Positions 18,132-26,057 of a stretch of 64,000 bases of DNA are shown here, one piece after another (the stretch's first letter is position 1; the number at the start of each line of letters is the position of its first letter). The notes below the pieces were generated by a model. It searched no databases and was not told the DNA's origin. It was given only the letters and a program-made list of their open reading frames with translations. Both the position numbers and the translations under genes were made by a program. Source of the stretch: Planctomicrobium piriforme (lineage in GTDB: Bacteria; Planctomycetota; Planctomycetia; Planctomycetales; Planctomycetaceae); NCBI GenBank assembly GCA_945860955.1, contig CAMATH010000003.1, positions 1 through 64,000 of the forward strand. Direction: 5' to 3'.

Positions 18132-19550
18132 TCAGAGCAGTTCGTCCAGTGGCGTCCCGTGCAAGAACGTCAATCGTTCTCGCCGTCCCTGATGCGGAAA
18201 CGTCAGTTCGTCCTGTTCCAATCCGAGTTGCCGCAAGATCGTGGCGTGAATGTCGCGAAAATGGCAGGGGCGCTCGACCGCCTTCAAGCCGATCGCGTCG
18301 GTCGCTCCCACAATCCGGCCCCCCTGCACTCCGCCACCCGCCATCCACATGCTGAAACCCAGATTGTGATGGTCGCGTCCCTTTCCATCCTGGGCTTCCG
18401 GTGAACGCCCAAACTCGCCTCCCCAAAGGACCAGGGTCTCCTCCAGCAGGCCCCGGCGTTTGAGATCGGTCAACAACGCCGCGACGGGTTGATCGGTCTG
18501 TCGCGCCATCCGCTGGTGATTTTCTTCGATGTCCGCGTGCGCATCCCATTGCATATTTCCCGCTCCCCCACCAGACACCACCACGGTGAATCGCACGCCC
18601 CGCTCGACCAGTCGCCGGGCCATCAGGCAGCGCCGGCCATAATCGTCGGTCGGCTCGGTCCCCACTCCGTACAAGGCCAGCGTCTCCGCAGTTTCATTCC
18701 CGAGTTCGAACACCTCCGGGGCTTCCGTCTGCATGCGAAACGCCAAGTCATACGTACCAATGCGGGCGGCGAATTCGGGATCGTCGGCTCCTCCGGCCTC
18801 ATTCAACTCCCGAATCAATCGAATCGTCTCCCGCCGACCGCTTGCGGACACCCCCGCCGGCAGGTCGAGATTCCGCACGGGCCGACTTCCCCCTCGAAAC
18901 ATTGTTGGCTGGTAAACCGCCGGCAGGAAGCCATTCGCGTACATCGGCTGCCCTCCCTCCAACGCCCCTTTGGGATCCGGAAGCACCACATACGCCGGGA
19001 GCGACTGACTTTCCGATCCCAGTCCATACGCGATCCACGCCCCCATGCTGGGCGAACCCGGCATCAACCGCCCGCTGAAGAGTTCATACTGCGCCGCCGA
19101 GTGCACAACCCGTTCGCCGTAACACGATCGAATCACCGCGATGTCGTCGACACAACGTGCCGTATGGGGAAACAGATCGGAAATCTCCGTGCCACACTCG
19201 CCCTGTTTGGCGAACTTCCGGGCGCTCCCCAGAAGCTTGGCCCCCGCCTGGATGAACTGATGCTTGGCGTCGCCAAACTCCGTTGGTCGCACCTGGCCCG
19301 AGAGTTCATTCAAGAGTGGCTTGGGATCGAACGTCTCCAGATGACTCGGCCCTCCCGCCATGAACAGAAAGATCACCGATTTGGCGGCGGCCGGTTCATG
19401 GGCTTTCCGCGCCTCCAGCGGGTTCGTGATCCCGGCCTCCGCACGTTCCCCCGCCGCGAGAGCGGCGACCGCCAGGGAGCCGATTCCACAAAACGCCTGC
19501 GCCAGGAATTCCCGGCGTCCGCGATCAATCATCCGCTGGCGGTCCCACAT
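18132..19550 (-). CDS. DUF1501 family protein, Tat-exported
   Basis: 472 aa. The N-terminus has a twin-arginine signal (RRREFLAQAF-like, then a hydrophobic stretch ending near AGERAEA). Family hallmarks are FLFMAGGPSHLETFDPKP, the central LMARRLVERGVRF and the C-terminal LVLWGGEFGR...GRDHH; these belong to the alkaline-phosphatase/sulfatase-like fold assigned to DUF1501 (PF07394). Its biochemical role is not established. The ATG overlaps the stop codon of the upstream DUF1549/1553 gene (TGATG), so the two are translationally coupled. A TTG one codon earlier is the alternative start. It converges on the WD40 kinase gene with a 30-bp gap. Confidence 0.93.
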   Translation of the reverse strand: MWDRQRMIDRGRREFLAQAFCGIGSLAVAALAAGERAEAGITNPLEARKAHEPAAAKSVIFLFMAGGPSHLETFDPKPLLNELSGQVRPTEFGDAKHQFIQAGAKLLGSARKFAKQGECGTEISDLFPHTARCVDDIAVIRSCYGERVVHSAAQYELFSGRLMPGSPSMGAWIAYGLGSESQSLPAYVVLPDPKGALEGGQPMYANGFLPAVYQPTMFRGGSRPVRNLDLPAGVSASGRRETIRLIRELNEAGGADDPEFAARIGTYDLAFRMQTEAPEVFELGNETAETLALYGVGTEPTDDYGRRCLMARRLVERGVRFTVVVSGGGAGNMQWDAHADIEENHQRMARQTDQPVAALLTDLKRRGLLEETLVLWGGEFGRSPEAQDGKGRDHHNLGFSMWMAGGGVQGGRIVGATDAIGLKAVERPCHFRDIHATILRQLGLEQDELTFPHQGRRERLTFLHGTPLDELL

Positions 19551-21580
19551 CAATTCACGTACAGAAAGGCGTTGAGGTTGAACACGGCCAACGCGAACTC
19601 CTCCAGCGGTTGGGTTTTCAGGAATTCCATCCCCAACCGCAGTTCGCGCTCCGTCGGAGGTCGGCCAGCGGCGAGTTGCCAGGCGCGAGTGACCTGCTCA
19701 CATGCACCGTCCCCCGCCTCACGCAGCAACCGCGTGGCGAACGCTTTCGCCAAGTCATTCGAGAAAGCTCCATTGAGCAATTCCAGCGACTGCAGCGCGT
19801 GCGTGCTCGCTTCGCGCTGTGCGCAACTCGATTGCGCGTCGGGCTGATCGAACATCTCCAGAAACGACAGCCGCAGATTCCGCTTGGCGATCAGATAGAT
19901 CGACCGCCGATCATGTTCCGAGGCGTCGGCGGTCACCTCCCATTGCGCCGGCGCGTACAACAACATCACCTGGTCGACATCCACCGGAACCATCACACTG
20001 GGCCCACCCTGTTTGAGATTCAACCGTCCCGAGACCTGCAACATCGCGTCGCGCACTTCCTCCGCCGCCAGTCGACGTCTGGGAAATCGGGAAAGCCAGC
20101 GGTTCTCGGGATCGCTGGCAACGGGAATTCCACTCGCCTGCCGGTAGGTGGCGCTCAAGACGATCAAGCGGTGCAGCGGCTTGAATCGCCAGCCGCTCTC
20201 CACAAAACGCGTGGCCAGCCAATCGAGCAGCTCGCGATGGGTCGGTTCGGCTCCGTTGACTCCAAAGTCATTGGGCGTTGCGACAATCCCCCGACCAAAA
20301 TGCCGTTGCCAGATCCGATTGACAATGACACGCGGCGTCAGCGGATTCCCCGGGTCAACCAGCCATTTCGCCAACGACGTCCTCGGAGCGACGGTATCCG
20401 GGGACAACTCAAGAGCCGACGTGGTGGAGACCAGCGCCAATGACCGGGGACCGACCTGCTGTTCTCTCTTTTCGGTATTGCCACGCTTCAACAGATGGAT
20501 CGGCGTGCGCCGGTTCTCGTCATTGCGGATCGCACTGATCGTTGGCAACGGCGGGGGCAACGATCGTTGCAACTCGTCAATGCGTGCTTTGCGCTCGTCG
20601 GCCTCGGCACCCTGAAGACCGGGAATCGACTTTTTCAGTTCCGCGATCTCTTTTTGAATCGCCTCGGTCGTCGCCTTCCAGCGTGCCTGTTCGGCGGTAT
20701 TGGCGAGGGGACAGTCGAACTCCTGTGCCGCCGCCATAAACGCCTGCAGATGGTAATAGTCCACCTGTGGGATCGGGTCGAACTTGTGGTCGTGACAGCG
20801 GGCACACCCAAGCGACAGCCCCAGGATCGCCGTCCCGACAATGTCGGTCATTTCCGTCAGCACTTCATGCCGGCTGAATGCCAATTCCGGATTTCCCGCG
20901 TTGCGACGAACCGCCCCCAGGCGTTGGAACCCCGACGCGACCAGCAGTTCCCGCTGTCGCTCGGAAAGTCCTTCCGAGATCACCCTCCCGTCGGACACTT
21001 CCACCGCCGCCAGTTCATCACCCGCGAGCTGTTCCAGTAGGAATTCGTCGTACGGCTTATCGCGATGGAACGCATCGATCACATAGTCCCGAAACCGCCA
21101 CGCCCCGGCGCGGTGCCGGTCGTATTCAAATCCCTCCGATTCCGCAAACCGGACCACATCCAGCCAGTGCCGCCCCCACTGCTCACCGTAGGCGGGAGAC
21201 GCCAGCAGTCGATCCACCAGAATTTCATCCGCCTGAGGGGACGAGTCGGCGAGATAATTCGCGATCTCATCCGGCGTTGGCGGCAAACCGGTCAGATCAA
21301 GCGTCACACGCCGAATCCAGGTTTCACGATCCGCAGGAAGCGAGAGGTTCAAACCGTTCGCACGCAATTTTTCAACGATGAACGCGTCGATCGGCTGCAA
21401 GTCGCGTGACGATTCGGCAGCCATCCCGATGTCGGGCACCGTCGGCCGCGCGACGGGGCGCAACGACCAATGTGTCGCAACCGCATCTTCTCCAGAGGCG
21501 AGACCAATCGCCAACAGAACGGCGACGCAGCCGCCAGCGAGAGTGCGAACGATCCGCACGGCGTATCGGTGAAGCGTCAC
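19550..21580 (-). CDS. DUF1549/DUF1553 (PSCyt2-PSD1) protein without cytochrome head
   Basis: 676 aa with a signal peptide (hydrophobic residues about 10-28). The DUF1549 domain begins near residue 60 (IDAFIVEKL) and includes [18 protein letters not shown] and a [11 protein letters not shown] motif that could bind haem. DUF1553 occupies the C-terminal half ([46 protein letters not shown]). The usual N-terminal PSCyt1 cytochrome domain is missing, unlike the paralogue at 42366. These proteins are always exported in planctomycetes; function unproven, but often linked to polysaccharide use. First gene of a two-gene operon with DUF1501. Confidence 0.92.
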   Translation of the reverse strand: MTLHRYAVRIVRTLAGGCVAVLLAIGLASGEDAVATHWSLRPVARPTVPDIGMAAESSRDLQPIDAFIVEKLRANGLNLSLPADRETWIRRVTLDLTGLPPTPDEIANYLADSSPQADEILVDRLLASPAYGEQWGRHWLDVVRFAESEGFEYDRHRAGAWRFRDYVIDAFHRDKPYDEFLLEQLAGDELAAVEVSDGRVISEGLSERQRELLVASGFQRLGAVRRNAGNPELAFSRHEVLTEMTDIVGTAILGLSLGCARCHDHKFDPIPQVDYYHLQAFMAAAQEFDCPLANTAEQARWKATTEAIQKEIAELKKSIPGLQGAEADERKARIDELQRSLPPPLPTISAIRNDENRRTPIHLLKRGNTEKREQQVGPRSLALVSTTSALELSPDTVAPRTSLAKWLVDPGNPLTPRVIVNRIWQRHFGRGIVATPNDFGVNGAEPTHRELLDWLATRFVESGWRFKPLHRLIVLSATYRQASGIPVASDPENRWLSRFPRRRLAAEEVRDAMLQVSGRLNLKQGGPSVMVPVDVDQVMLLYAPAQWEVTADASEHDRRSIYLIAKRNLRLSFLEMFDQPDAQSSCAQREASTHALQSLELLNGAFSNDLAKAFATRLLREAGDGACEQVTRAWQLAAGRPPTERELRLGMEFLKTQPLEEFALAVFNLNAFLYVN

Positions 21581-21683
21581 AAGGCGGGACTCCGGTCGCG
21601 GAGGTGAAGGGGCGAGGCGCGTCCATTCTCCCTGGGAACGCCCCGCCGGTCAATTCTTTGATCCTCCGGTTGTCTTTTTCGTA

Positions 21684-21689
21684 TATAAT
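21684..21689 (+). promoter_or_regulatory. Candidate -10 box (TATAAT) for the zinc peptidase gene
   Basis: A perfect TATAAT lies 62 bases before the ATG at 21752, in a locally AT-rich stretch of a GC-rich genome. No good -35 at 16-18 bases is seen (nearest TTGATC has a 20-base spacer). The surrounding bases (GTATATAATGTACGAAG) resemble those of the -10 at 26009. Confidence 0.5.
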
Positions 21690-21751
21690 GTACGAAGACG
21701 TTCGCCGAGGCGGCGTCGCCACCAGGACTGATCGAGAAAGACCGCGTCACC

Positions 21752-22459
21752 ATGTTCCACTTCTTTAATCCGTACTACATGCTGTACGTATCGCCCGCCA
21801 TCATCCTGATGCTCTGGGCGCAATGGCGGATCAAGTCGACGTATGCCAGCGGGATGAACGTTCGGGCGGGACTCAGCGGTGCCGCCGCCGCTCGGCATAT
21901 TCTCGATCAGGCGGGGTTGTACGATGTCGCCGTCGAAGAAACACACGGCCATCTGTCGGACCACTACGACCCCTCATCGCGGGTCGTCCGCCTCAGCTCC
22001 GAGGTCTATCACAACGCGTCCGCGACTGCGGTGGGAATCGCCGCCCACGAGGTGGGGCACGCCCTTCAGCATGCCCAGGGGTATCTGCCTTTGGTGCTTC
22101 GAAACGCCGCCGTTCCAGCGGCCCAGTTCGGTCCGATGGCATTCATGGCCCTGATCATGCTCGGCATGTTCCTGTCGAGTCCGAAGCTGATTGTCGTCGG
22201 GCTGTGCTGCTACGGCGGGCTGGTGGTATTCCAGTTGGTGAATCTCCCGGTGGAATTCGACGCCAGCAACCGGGCGAAGAAACTGCTCGTGGAAATGGGA
22301 ATCATCGACGAAGGGGAAGGCTCCAAAGCGGTCCGCAAAGTTCTGGGAGCGGCTGGCCTCACCTACGTCGCGGCGACACTCGAATCACTGTTGACGCTGC
22401 TGTACTACGCCAGCATGCTCTTGGGCGGCGGCCGGTCGTCGAACGACGATCGAGCCTGA
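21752..22459 (+). CDS. Membrane zinc metallopeptidase (YugP/Zn_peptidase_2 family)
   Basis: 235 aa, normal for the family. It starts with a membrane segment (YYMLYVSPAIILMLWAQW), carries the HExxH zinc site (His99-Glu100...His103, in AAHEVGHALQHA), then hydrophobic helices (about residues 125-170) and a C-terminal hydrophobic segment. The conserved NLPVEFDASNRAKKLL motif after the helices is diagnostic of PF04298. The family is a set of integral membrane proteases of poorly known substrate. It stands alone with its own TATAAT promoter and converges on the manA gene 20 bp downstream. Confidence 0.9.
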   Translation: MFHFFNPYYMLYVSPAIILMLWAQWRIKSTYASGMNVRAGLSGAAAARHILDQAGLYDVAVEETHGHLSDHYDPSSRVVRLSSEVYHNASATAVGIAAHEVGHALQHAQGYLPLVLRNAAVPAAQFGPMAFMALIMLGMFLSSPKLIVVGLCCYGGLVVFQLVNLPVEFDASNRAKKLLVEMGIIDEGEGSKAVRKVLGAAGLTYVAATLESLLTLLYYASMLLGGGRSSNDDRA

Positions 22460-22479
22460 CGCTCGCAGGAGTTCTGCCG

Positions 22480-23487
22480 CTACTCCCAGAACGCCTCCAC
22501 CACCTGCGTGTCAGGAGCGAACGTCACCCGGGTCTCTGTTGCCGCCGCTGGCAAGAGCAGGGTTTCACCCCGGGTCGCGGCGGGTGGAATCGAAAATGAA
22601 GTTGATTCCGCCGCTGGTCCCCGCGTCCAGCGAACTTCTCCGTCCAGCACGATCCAAACGGCACAGCGATTCTCCGCCGCTCGCGTGATCTCGCCCGAGC
22701 CCTCATACCGCCGCAAAGTGAAGTAGGGACAACTCGCAAGTCGCTCGATCCGAACACCACGATCCGTTCGCTCAACAATGGGAACCGCCGCGGAAACGGG
22801 GCCTCGGGAATAGTCGATGCACTCCAGCGACTGTTCGATGTGCAACGGGCGCGGTTTGCCATCCGTCCCCGGCCGGTTCCAGTCGAAGAGTCGAAACGTG
22901 ACGTCGCTCGATTGTTGAACCTCGGCGAGCAACACGCCCTCCCCCAACGCGTGGACGGTGCCGGCGGGAATAAAGACGCAATCGCCGACCCGTACCGGGA
23001 GCCGGTGCAGACACTCTTCGACCTCACCCACCTGAATCGCCCGCTCCATTTCCTTCCGGTCAACCCCCGGCTTCAGCCCCGCGAAAACGCAACTCCCGGG
23101 ATCCGCTTCCATGATGATCCAGGCTTCCGTTTTCCCCCGCTCGCCCGCCACATACCGCGGTGCCTGTTCATCGTTCGGATGCACCTGCACGCTGAGCCGA
23201 TCGTTCGCGTCAAGAAATTTCACAAGCAGCGGAAACGTCGACAAACCGGCGTGCCGTCCCAGCAGCCGGTTCGGCTCCTCGAGCACCAGTTCGCCCAGAC
23301 TCCGCCCCTTCCATGGTCCGTCCGCGACGACGCTCTGATCGGCACCATGGTCGACAATTTCCCAACTCTCCGCGTAATCCGATTCGGGACCGATCGGTTT
23401 GCCCAATCGCGTTCCCAATCGCCGACCTCCCCAACGGATCCGTTTGAGTAGAGGGGTGAACCGGAGTGGCTCGATGGAAGTGTTCAT
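22480..23487 (-). CDS. manA: Mannose-6-phosphate isomerase, class I
   Basis: 335 aa, matching the short type-I enzymes. It interconverts fructose-6-P and mannose-6-P for GDP-sugar and glycan synthesis. Visible zinc-site motifs are QVHP and the Glu of KTEAWII, and the later GTVHALG. Family signatures include LLVKFLDANDRLSVQVHP and DVTFRLFDW. The ATG at 23487 is chosen because the homology (SIEPLRFTPLLKRIRWGG) begins right there; the frame open to 23676 adds a basic, non-homologous 63-residue leader. No clear ribosome-binding site is seen. Confidence 0.93.
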   Translation of the reverse strand: MNTSIEPLRFTPLLKRIRWGGRRLGTRLGKPIGPESDYAESWEIVDHGADQSVVADGPWKGRSLGELVLEEPNRLLGRHAGLSTFPLLVKFLDANDRLSVQVHPNDEQAPRYVAGERGKTEAWIIMEADPGSCVFAGLKPGVDRKEMERAIQVGEVEECLHRLPVRVGDCVFIPAGTVHALGEGVLLAEVQQSSDVTFRLFDWNRPGTDGKPRPLHIEQSLECIDYSRGPVSAAVPIVERTDRGVRIERLASCPYFTLRRYEGSGEITRAAENRCAVWIVLDGEVRWTRGPAAESTSFSIPPAATRGETLLLPAAATETRVTFAPDTQVVEAFWE

Positions 23488-23618
23488 GCCGACTATGATC
23501 GCGAGGCACAGGGTTGAGGACGGCGAGATGCGACGAATTGTGAACCGTGAATCTCGGCGGCAGTGGGTTACGACTTTCCGCAGGCAAACAACGACGTCAC
23601 CACGACGAGCCGCGCCCA

Positions 23619-23650
23619 TCAGGAAGCGGTCACCGCTAACCGCTTCCTGA
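23619..23650. repeat. REP-like hairpin in the manA / E1 divergent gap
   Basis: A 12-bp perfect stem (TCAGGAAGCGGT / ACCGCTTCCTGA) with an 8-base loop. The 390-bp gap between the divergent genes (23488-23878) holds this hairpin and other GC-rich inverted fragments just after it (about 23655-23715), but no gene I can support. The form suggests a REP-type element rather than a promoter. Confidence 0.5.
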
Positions 23651-23878
23651 CGGGAGCGGCTTAGCTTCGGTGTCACCCGATTCGCCGGGGCGAGTTTAGC
23701 TCGGCCTCGCCGCGATTGAAAACGACGATCGACGAATCTCGCCGCGCTTCATTGCCGCGCGTGGCGCAGATCACGATACTGCGTGATCCGAATCCCGCCC
23801 GGCGGTCCCAAACCCCGCTATGGCGGCATGTGAATCGGCGATCCCTCCCCTCCACATTCCCTCTGCGAGCCTCCCGCG

Positions 23879-25900
23879 ATGCCAGCTTCCTCCCTCGACC
23901 GCGACCAGGCGCTCGATCTGTACCGTCGGATGCATGTGATCCGTCAGTGCGAGGAACAACTGGCCCGCTCCCACCAACGGGGACTCGTTCACGGCGCGTG
24001 TCACACATACGTGGGAGAGGAGGCGATCGCCGTCGGCGTGTGTGCCCACCTTTCGCGCAAAGATGTTGTCTTTAGTACCCATCGCGGGCACGGGCATGCA
24101 CTTGCCAAAGGCGTCCCTCCCAAGCAATTGATCGCGGAACTTTTCGGCCGTGCGACCGGGTGTTCCCACGGCCGCGGGGGAAGCATGCACCTGTTCTCCC
24201 CTGAAGTGGGGATGATGGGAACCAGCGGGATCGTCGGCCCCTGCATCCTCCAGGCGACAGGTGCCGGCTACACGTTCAAGTTGCTCCAGCAGGACCAGGT
24301 CGGCGTCGCGTTTTTTGGCGACGGTGCCGTGAACAACGGCGCGTTTCACGAGGGACTCAATCTCGCCAGCATCTGGAAGCTGCCGGTCCTCTTTATTTGC
24401 GAAAACAATCAGTTCGCGACCGAAGTTCCCTTCTCGTACGCGGCGGGTAATCCCAACGTGGGCGAGCGTGGCTCGGCCTACGGAATGCCGGGGATCACGC
24501 TGGATGGCAACGACGTCCGCGCGATCCACCAGGCGGCGGGCGAAGCGATCGCCCGGGCCAAGGCGGGGGAAGGCCCCACACTGATCGAGTGTCGCACTTA
24601 CCGCACGCGGGCTCACGCCGAAGGAATGGGCGATTTTGGCTATCGCACCCGTGAAGAGGTTGAAGAGTGGAAGAAACGCTGCCCGATCCAACGCTTCGCC
24701 ACCTGGATTATCGAAACCAAACTGGCGACGGCCGCCGAGTTGAAGGAAATCGCGTCGGAAGTTGAAACGCAGATCACGGAAGCACAGTCCTTCGCCGAGG
24801 GGAGTCCGTGGCCCGAGCCGGCGACCGCCGCCGATCACATTTACGCGCCGCCGCGAGTGGTGGTTGAACCGGTCGCCCCGAATCCGACACTGCCGACGGC
24901 CGCAACCCCCGCCCCCGCGGGCAGCCGCGTGATCACCTATATCAAAGCGACTCACGAAGCTCTGGCCGAGGAAATGGCGGTCAATCCCCGGATTTTTGTG
25001 CTGGGGGAGGGGATTGGAAAGCGGGGTGGGAATTTCAAAACCACCGAAGGGCTTTACGACTTGTACGGCCCGGCTCGATTGTGTGACACGCCAATCTCTG
25101 AGCGTGGTTTTGTGGGCCTCGGTGGGGGGGCGGCGATGACCGGTTCCCGCCCGGTGATCGACTTCATGTTCGCCGACTTCATTCTGGATTCGGTGGGCGA
25201 AATCGTGAATCAGATCGCGAAAATGCAGTACATGAGCAGCGGTCGGCTGAAAATGCCGATCCTGATGCGGGGCTGCATCGGAATTGGTCACTCGGCGGCG
25301 ACCCACCATTCGGGGAATTACTACCCGATGTACGCCAACGTCCCGGGGCTGCGGGTCGTTGTTCCATCGACGCCGTTTGATGCGAAAGGGTTGTTCAAGC
25401 ACGCACTCCGGTGCGATGACCCGGTCATGTTCCTGGAACACCGTGAGATTCTGCAGGCGAAAGGACCGGTCCCGGAAGGGGACTACGAAATCCCGTTTGG
25501 CAAGGCGGCGATTGTCCGGACGGGGCGGGATGTCACCATCGTGGCGCTCGCCCGCATGGTCCATTTGGCGGTCGAAGCGGCCGAGAGTCTGGCGGCCGAA
25601 GGAATTTCGGTCGAAGTGGTCGATCCCCGAACGGTCGCCCCCCTGGATGGCGAGACGATCCTGAATTCGGTAGCGAAAACCGGCCGGCTGTTGATCGTCG
25701 ACGAGGCGTTTGGACCGTTCGGACTGGGCGGGGAAGTGGCCGCTTTGGTCGCCGACCGCGGATTCGACGACCTCGACGCGCCGATTCGCCGGGTGAATGG
25801 CCTGCTCACTCCAACCCCCTACAGTCCCCCGCTCGAAGGGGCGGTCGTTCCCAAACTGAGCGAAATCACATCGGCGATTCGCGATCTGGTCGCCGAGTAG
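23879..25900 (+). CDS. 2-oxoacid dehydrogenase E1 component, fused alpha and beta subunits
   Basis: 673 aa combining E1-alpha (residues 1 to about 320) and E1-beta (about 350 to end), joined by a Pro/Ala/Thr-rich linker. E1 is the thiamine-diphosphate decarboxylase of pyruvate, acetoin or branched-chain 2-oxoacid dehydrogenase complexes. The ThDP motif is intact: GDG at 147-149 and NN at 176-177 (ENNQFA). TGCSHGRGGSMHLF in the alpha half and SERGFVGLGGGAAMTG.RPVIDFMFADF in the beta half are typical. The sequence alone does not settle which oxoacid is used. No E2, E3 or lipoylation gene is nearby. Single gene, likely ended by the palindrome at 25921. Confidence 0.92.
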   Translation: MPASSLDRDQALDLYRRMHVIRQCEEQLARSHQRGLVHGACHTYVGEEAIAVGVCAHLSRKDVVFSTHRGHGHALAKGVPPKQLIAELFGRATGCSHGRGGSMHLFSPEVGMMGTSGIVGPCILQATGAGYTFKLLQQDQVGVAFFGDGAVNNGAFHEGLNLASIWKLPVLFICENNQFATEVPFSYAAGNPNVGERGSAYGMPGITLDGNDVRAIHQAAGEAIARAKAGEGPTLIECRTYRTRAHAEGMGDFGYRTREEVEEWKKRCPIQRFATWIIETKLATAAELKEIASEVETQITEAQSFAEGSPWPEPATAADHIYAPPRVVVEPVAPNPTLPTAATPAPAGSRVITYIKATHEALAEEMAVNPRIFVLGEGIGKRGGNFKTTEGLYDLYGPARLCDTPISERGFVGLGGGAAMTGSRPVIDFMFADFILDSVGEIVNQIAKMQYMSSGRLKMPILMRGCIGIGHSAATHHSGNYYPMYANVPGLRVVVPSTPFDAKGLFKHALRCDDPVMFLEHREILQAKGPVPEGDYEIPFGKAAIVRTGRDVTIVALARMVHLAVEAAESLAAEGISVEVVDPRTVAPLDGETILNSVAKTGRLLIVDEAFGPFGLGGEVAALVADRGFDDLDAPIRRVNGLLTPTPYSPPLEGAVVPKLSEITSAIRDLVAE

Positions 25901-25920
25901 GGACAAGTGGACGGCAAACC

Positions 25921-25948
25921 TGTAGCGTGGATTTTAATCCACGCTACA
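25921..25948. repeat. Perfect palindrome (REP-like or terminator) after the E1 gene
   Basis: A 13-bp stem (TGTAGCGTGGATT / AATCCACGCTACA) with a TT loop, 20 bases after the E1 stop codon. It resembles dispersed palindromes seen in planctomycete intergenic DNA, and its position would also let it end E1 transcription or protect the 3' end. Confidence 0.65.
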
Positions 25949-26008
25949 AAAATCGCTGCAAACCGAATAATCACCTTTTCTTGAACTTTCGCGGGCGGAC
26001 GGCCGTCG

Positions 26009-26014
26009 TATAAT
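26009..26014 (+). promoter_or_regulatory. Candidate -10 box (TATAAT) for the 1627-aa membrane protein
   Basis: Perfect TATAAT 44 bases before the ATG at 26058. TTGAAC at 25981 is 22 bases upstream, too far for a standard -35; TTTCGC at 25987-25992 gives a 16-base spacer. The context TCGTATAATACGAAG resembles that of the -10 at 21684. Confidence 0.5.
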
Positions 26015-26057
26015 ACGAAGTGCGTTGAAACAGTCAGCGGATCAGGGAGAAGCGTCC

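Noticed and set aside
23771-25906. Long open frame (711 codons) on the minus strand opposite the E1 gene
   Set aside because: The plus-strand E1 protein has clear family motifs across the whole interval; the opposite frame has no motif and is a by-product of GC-rich codon use.
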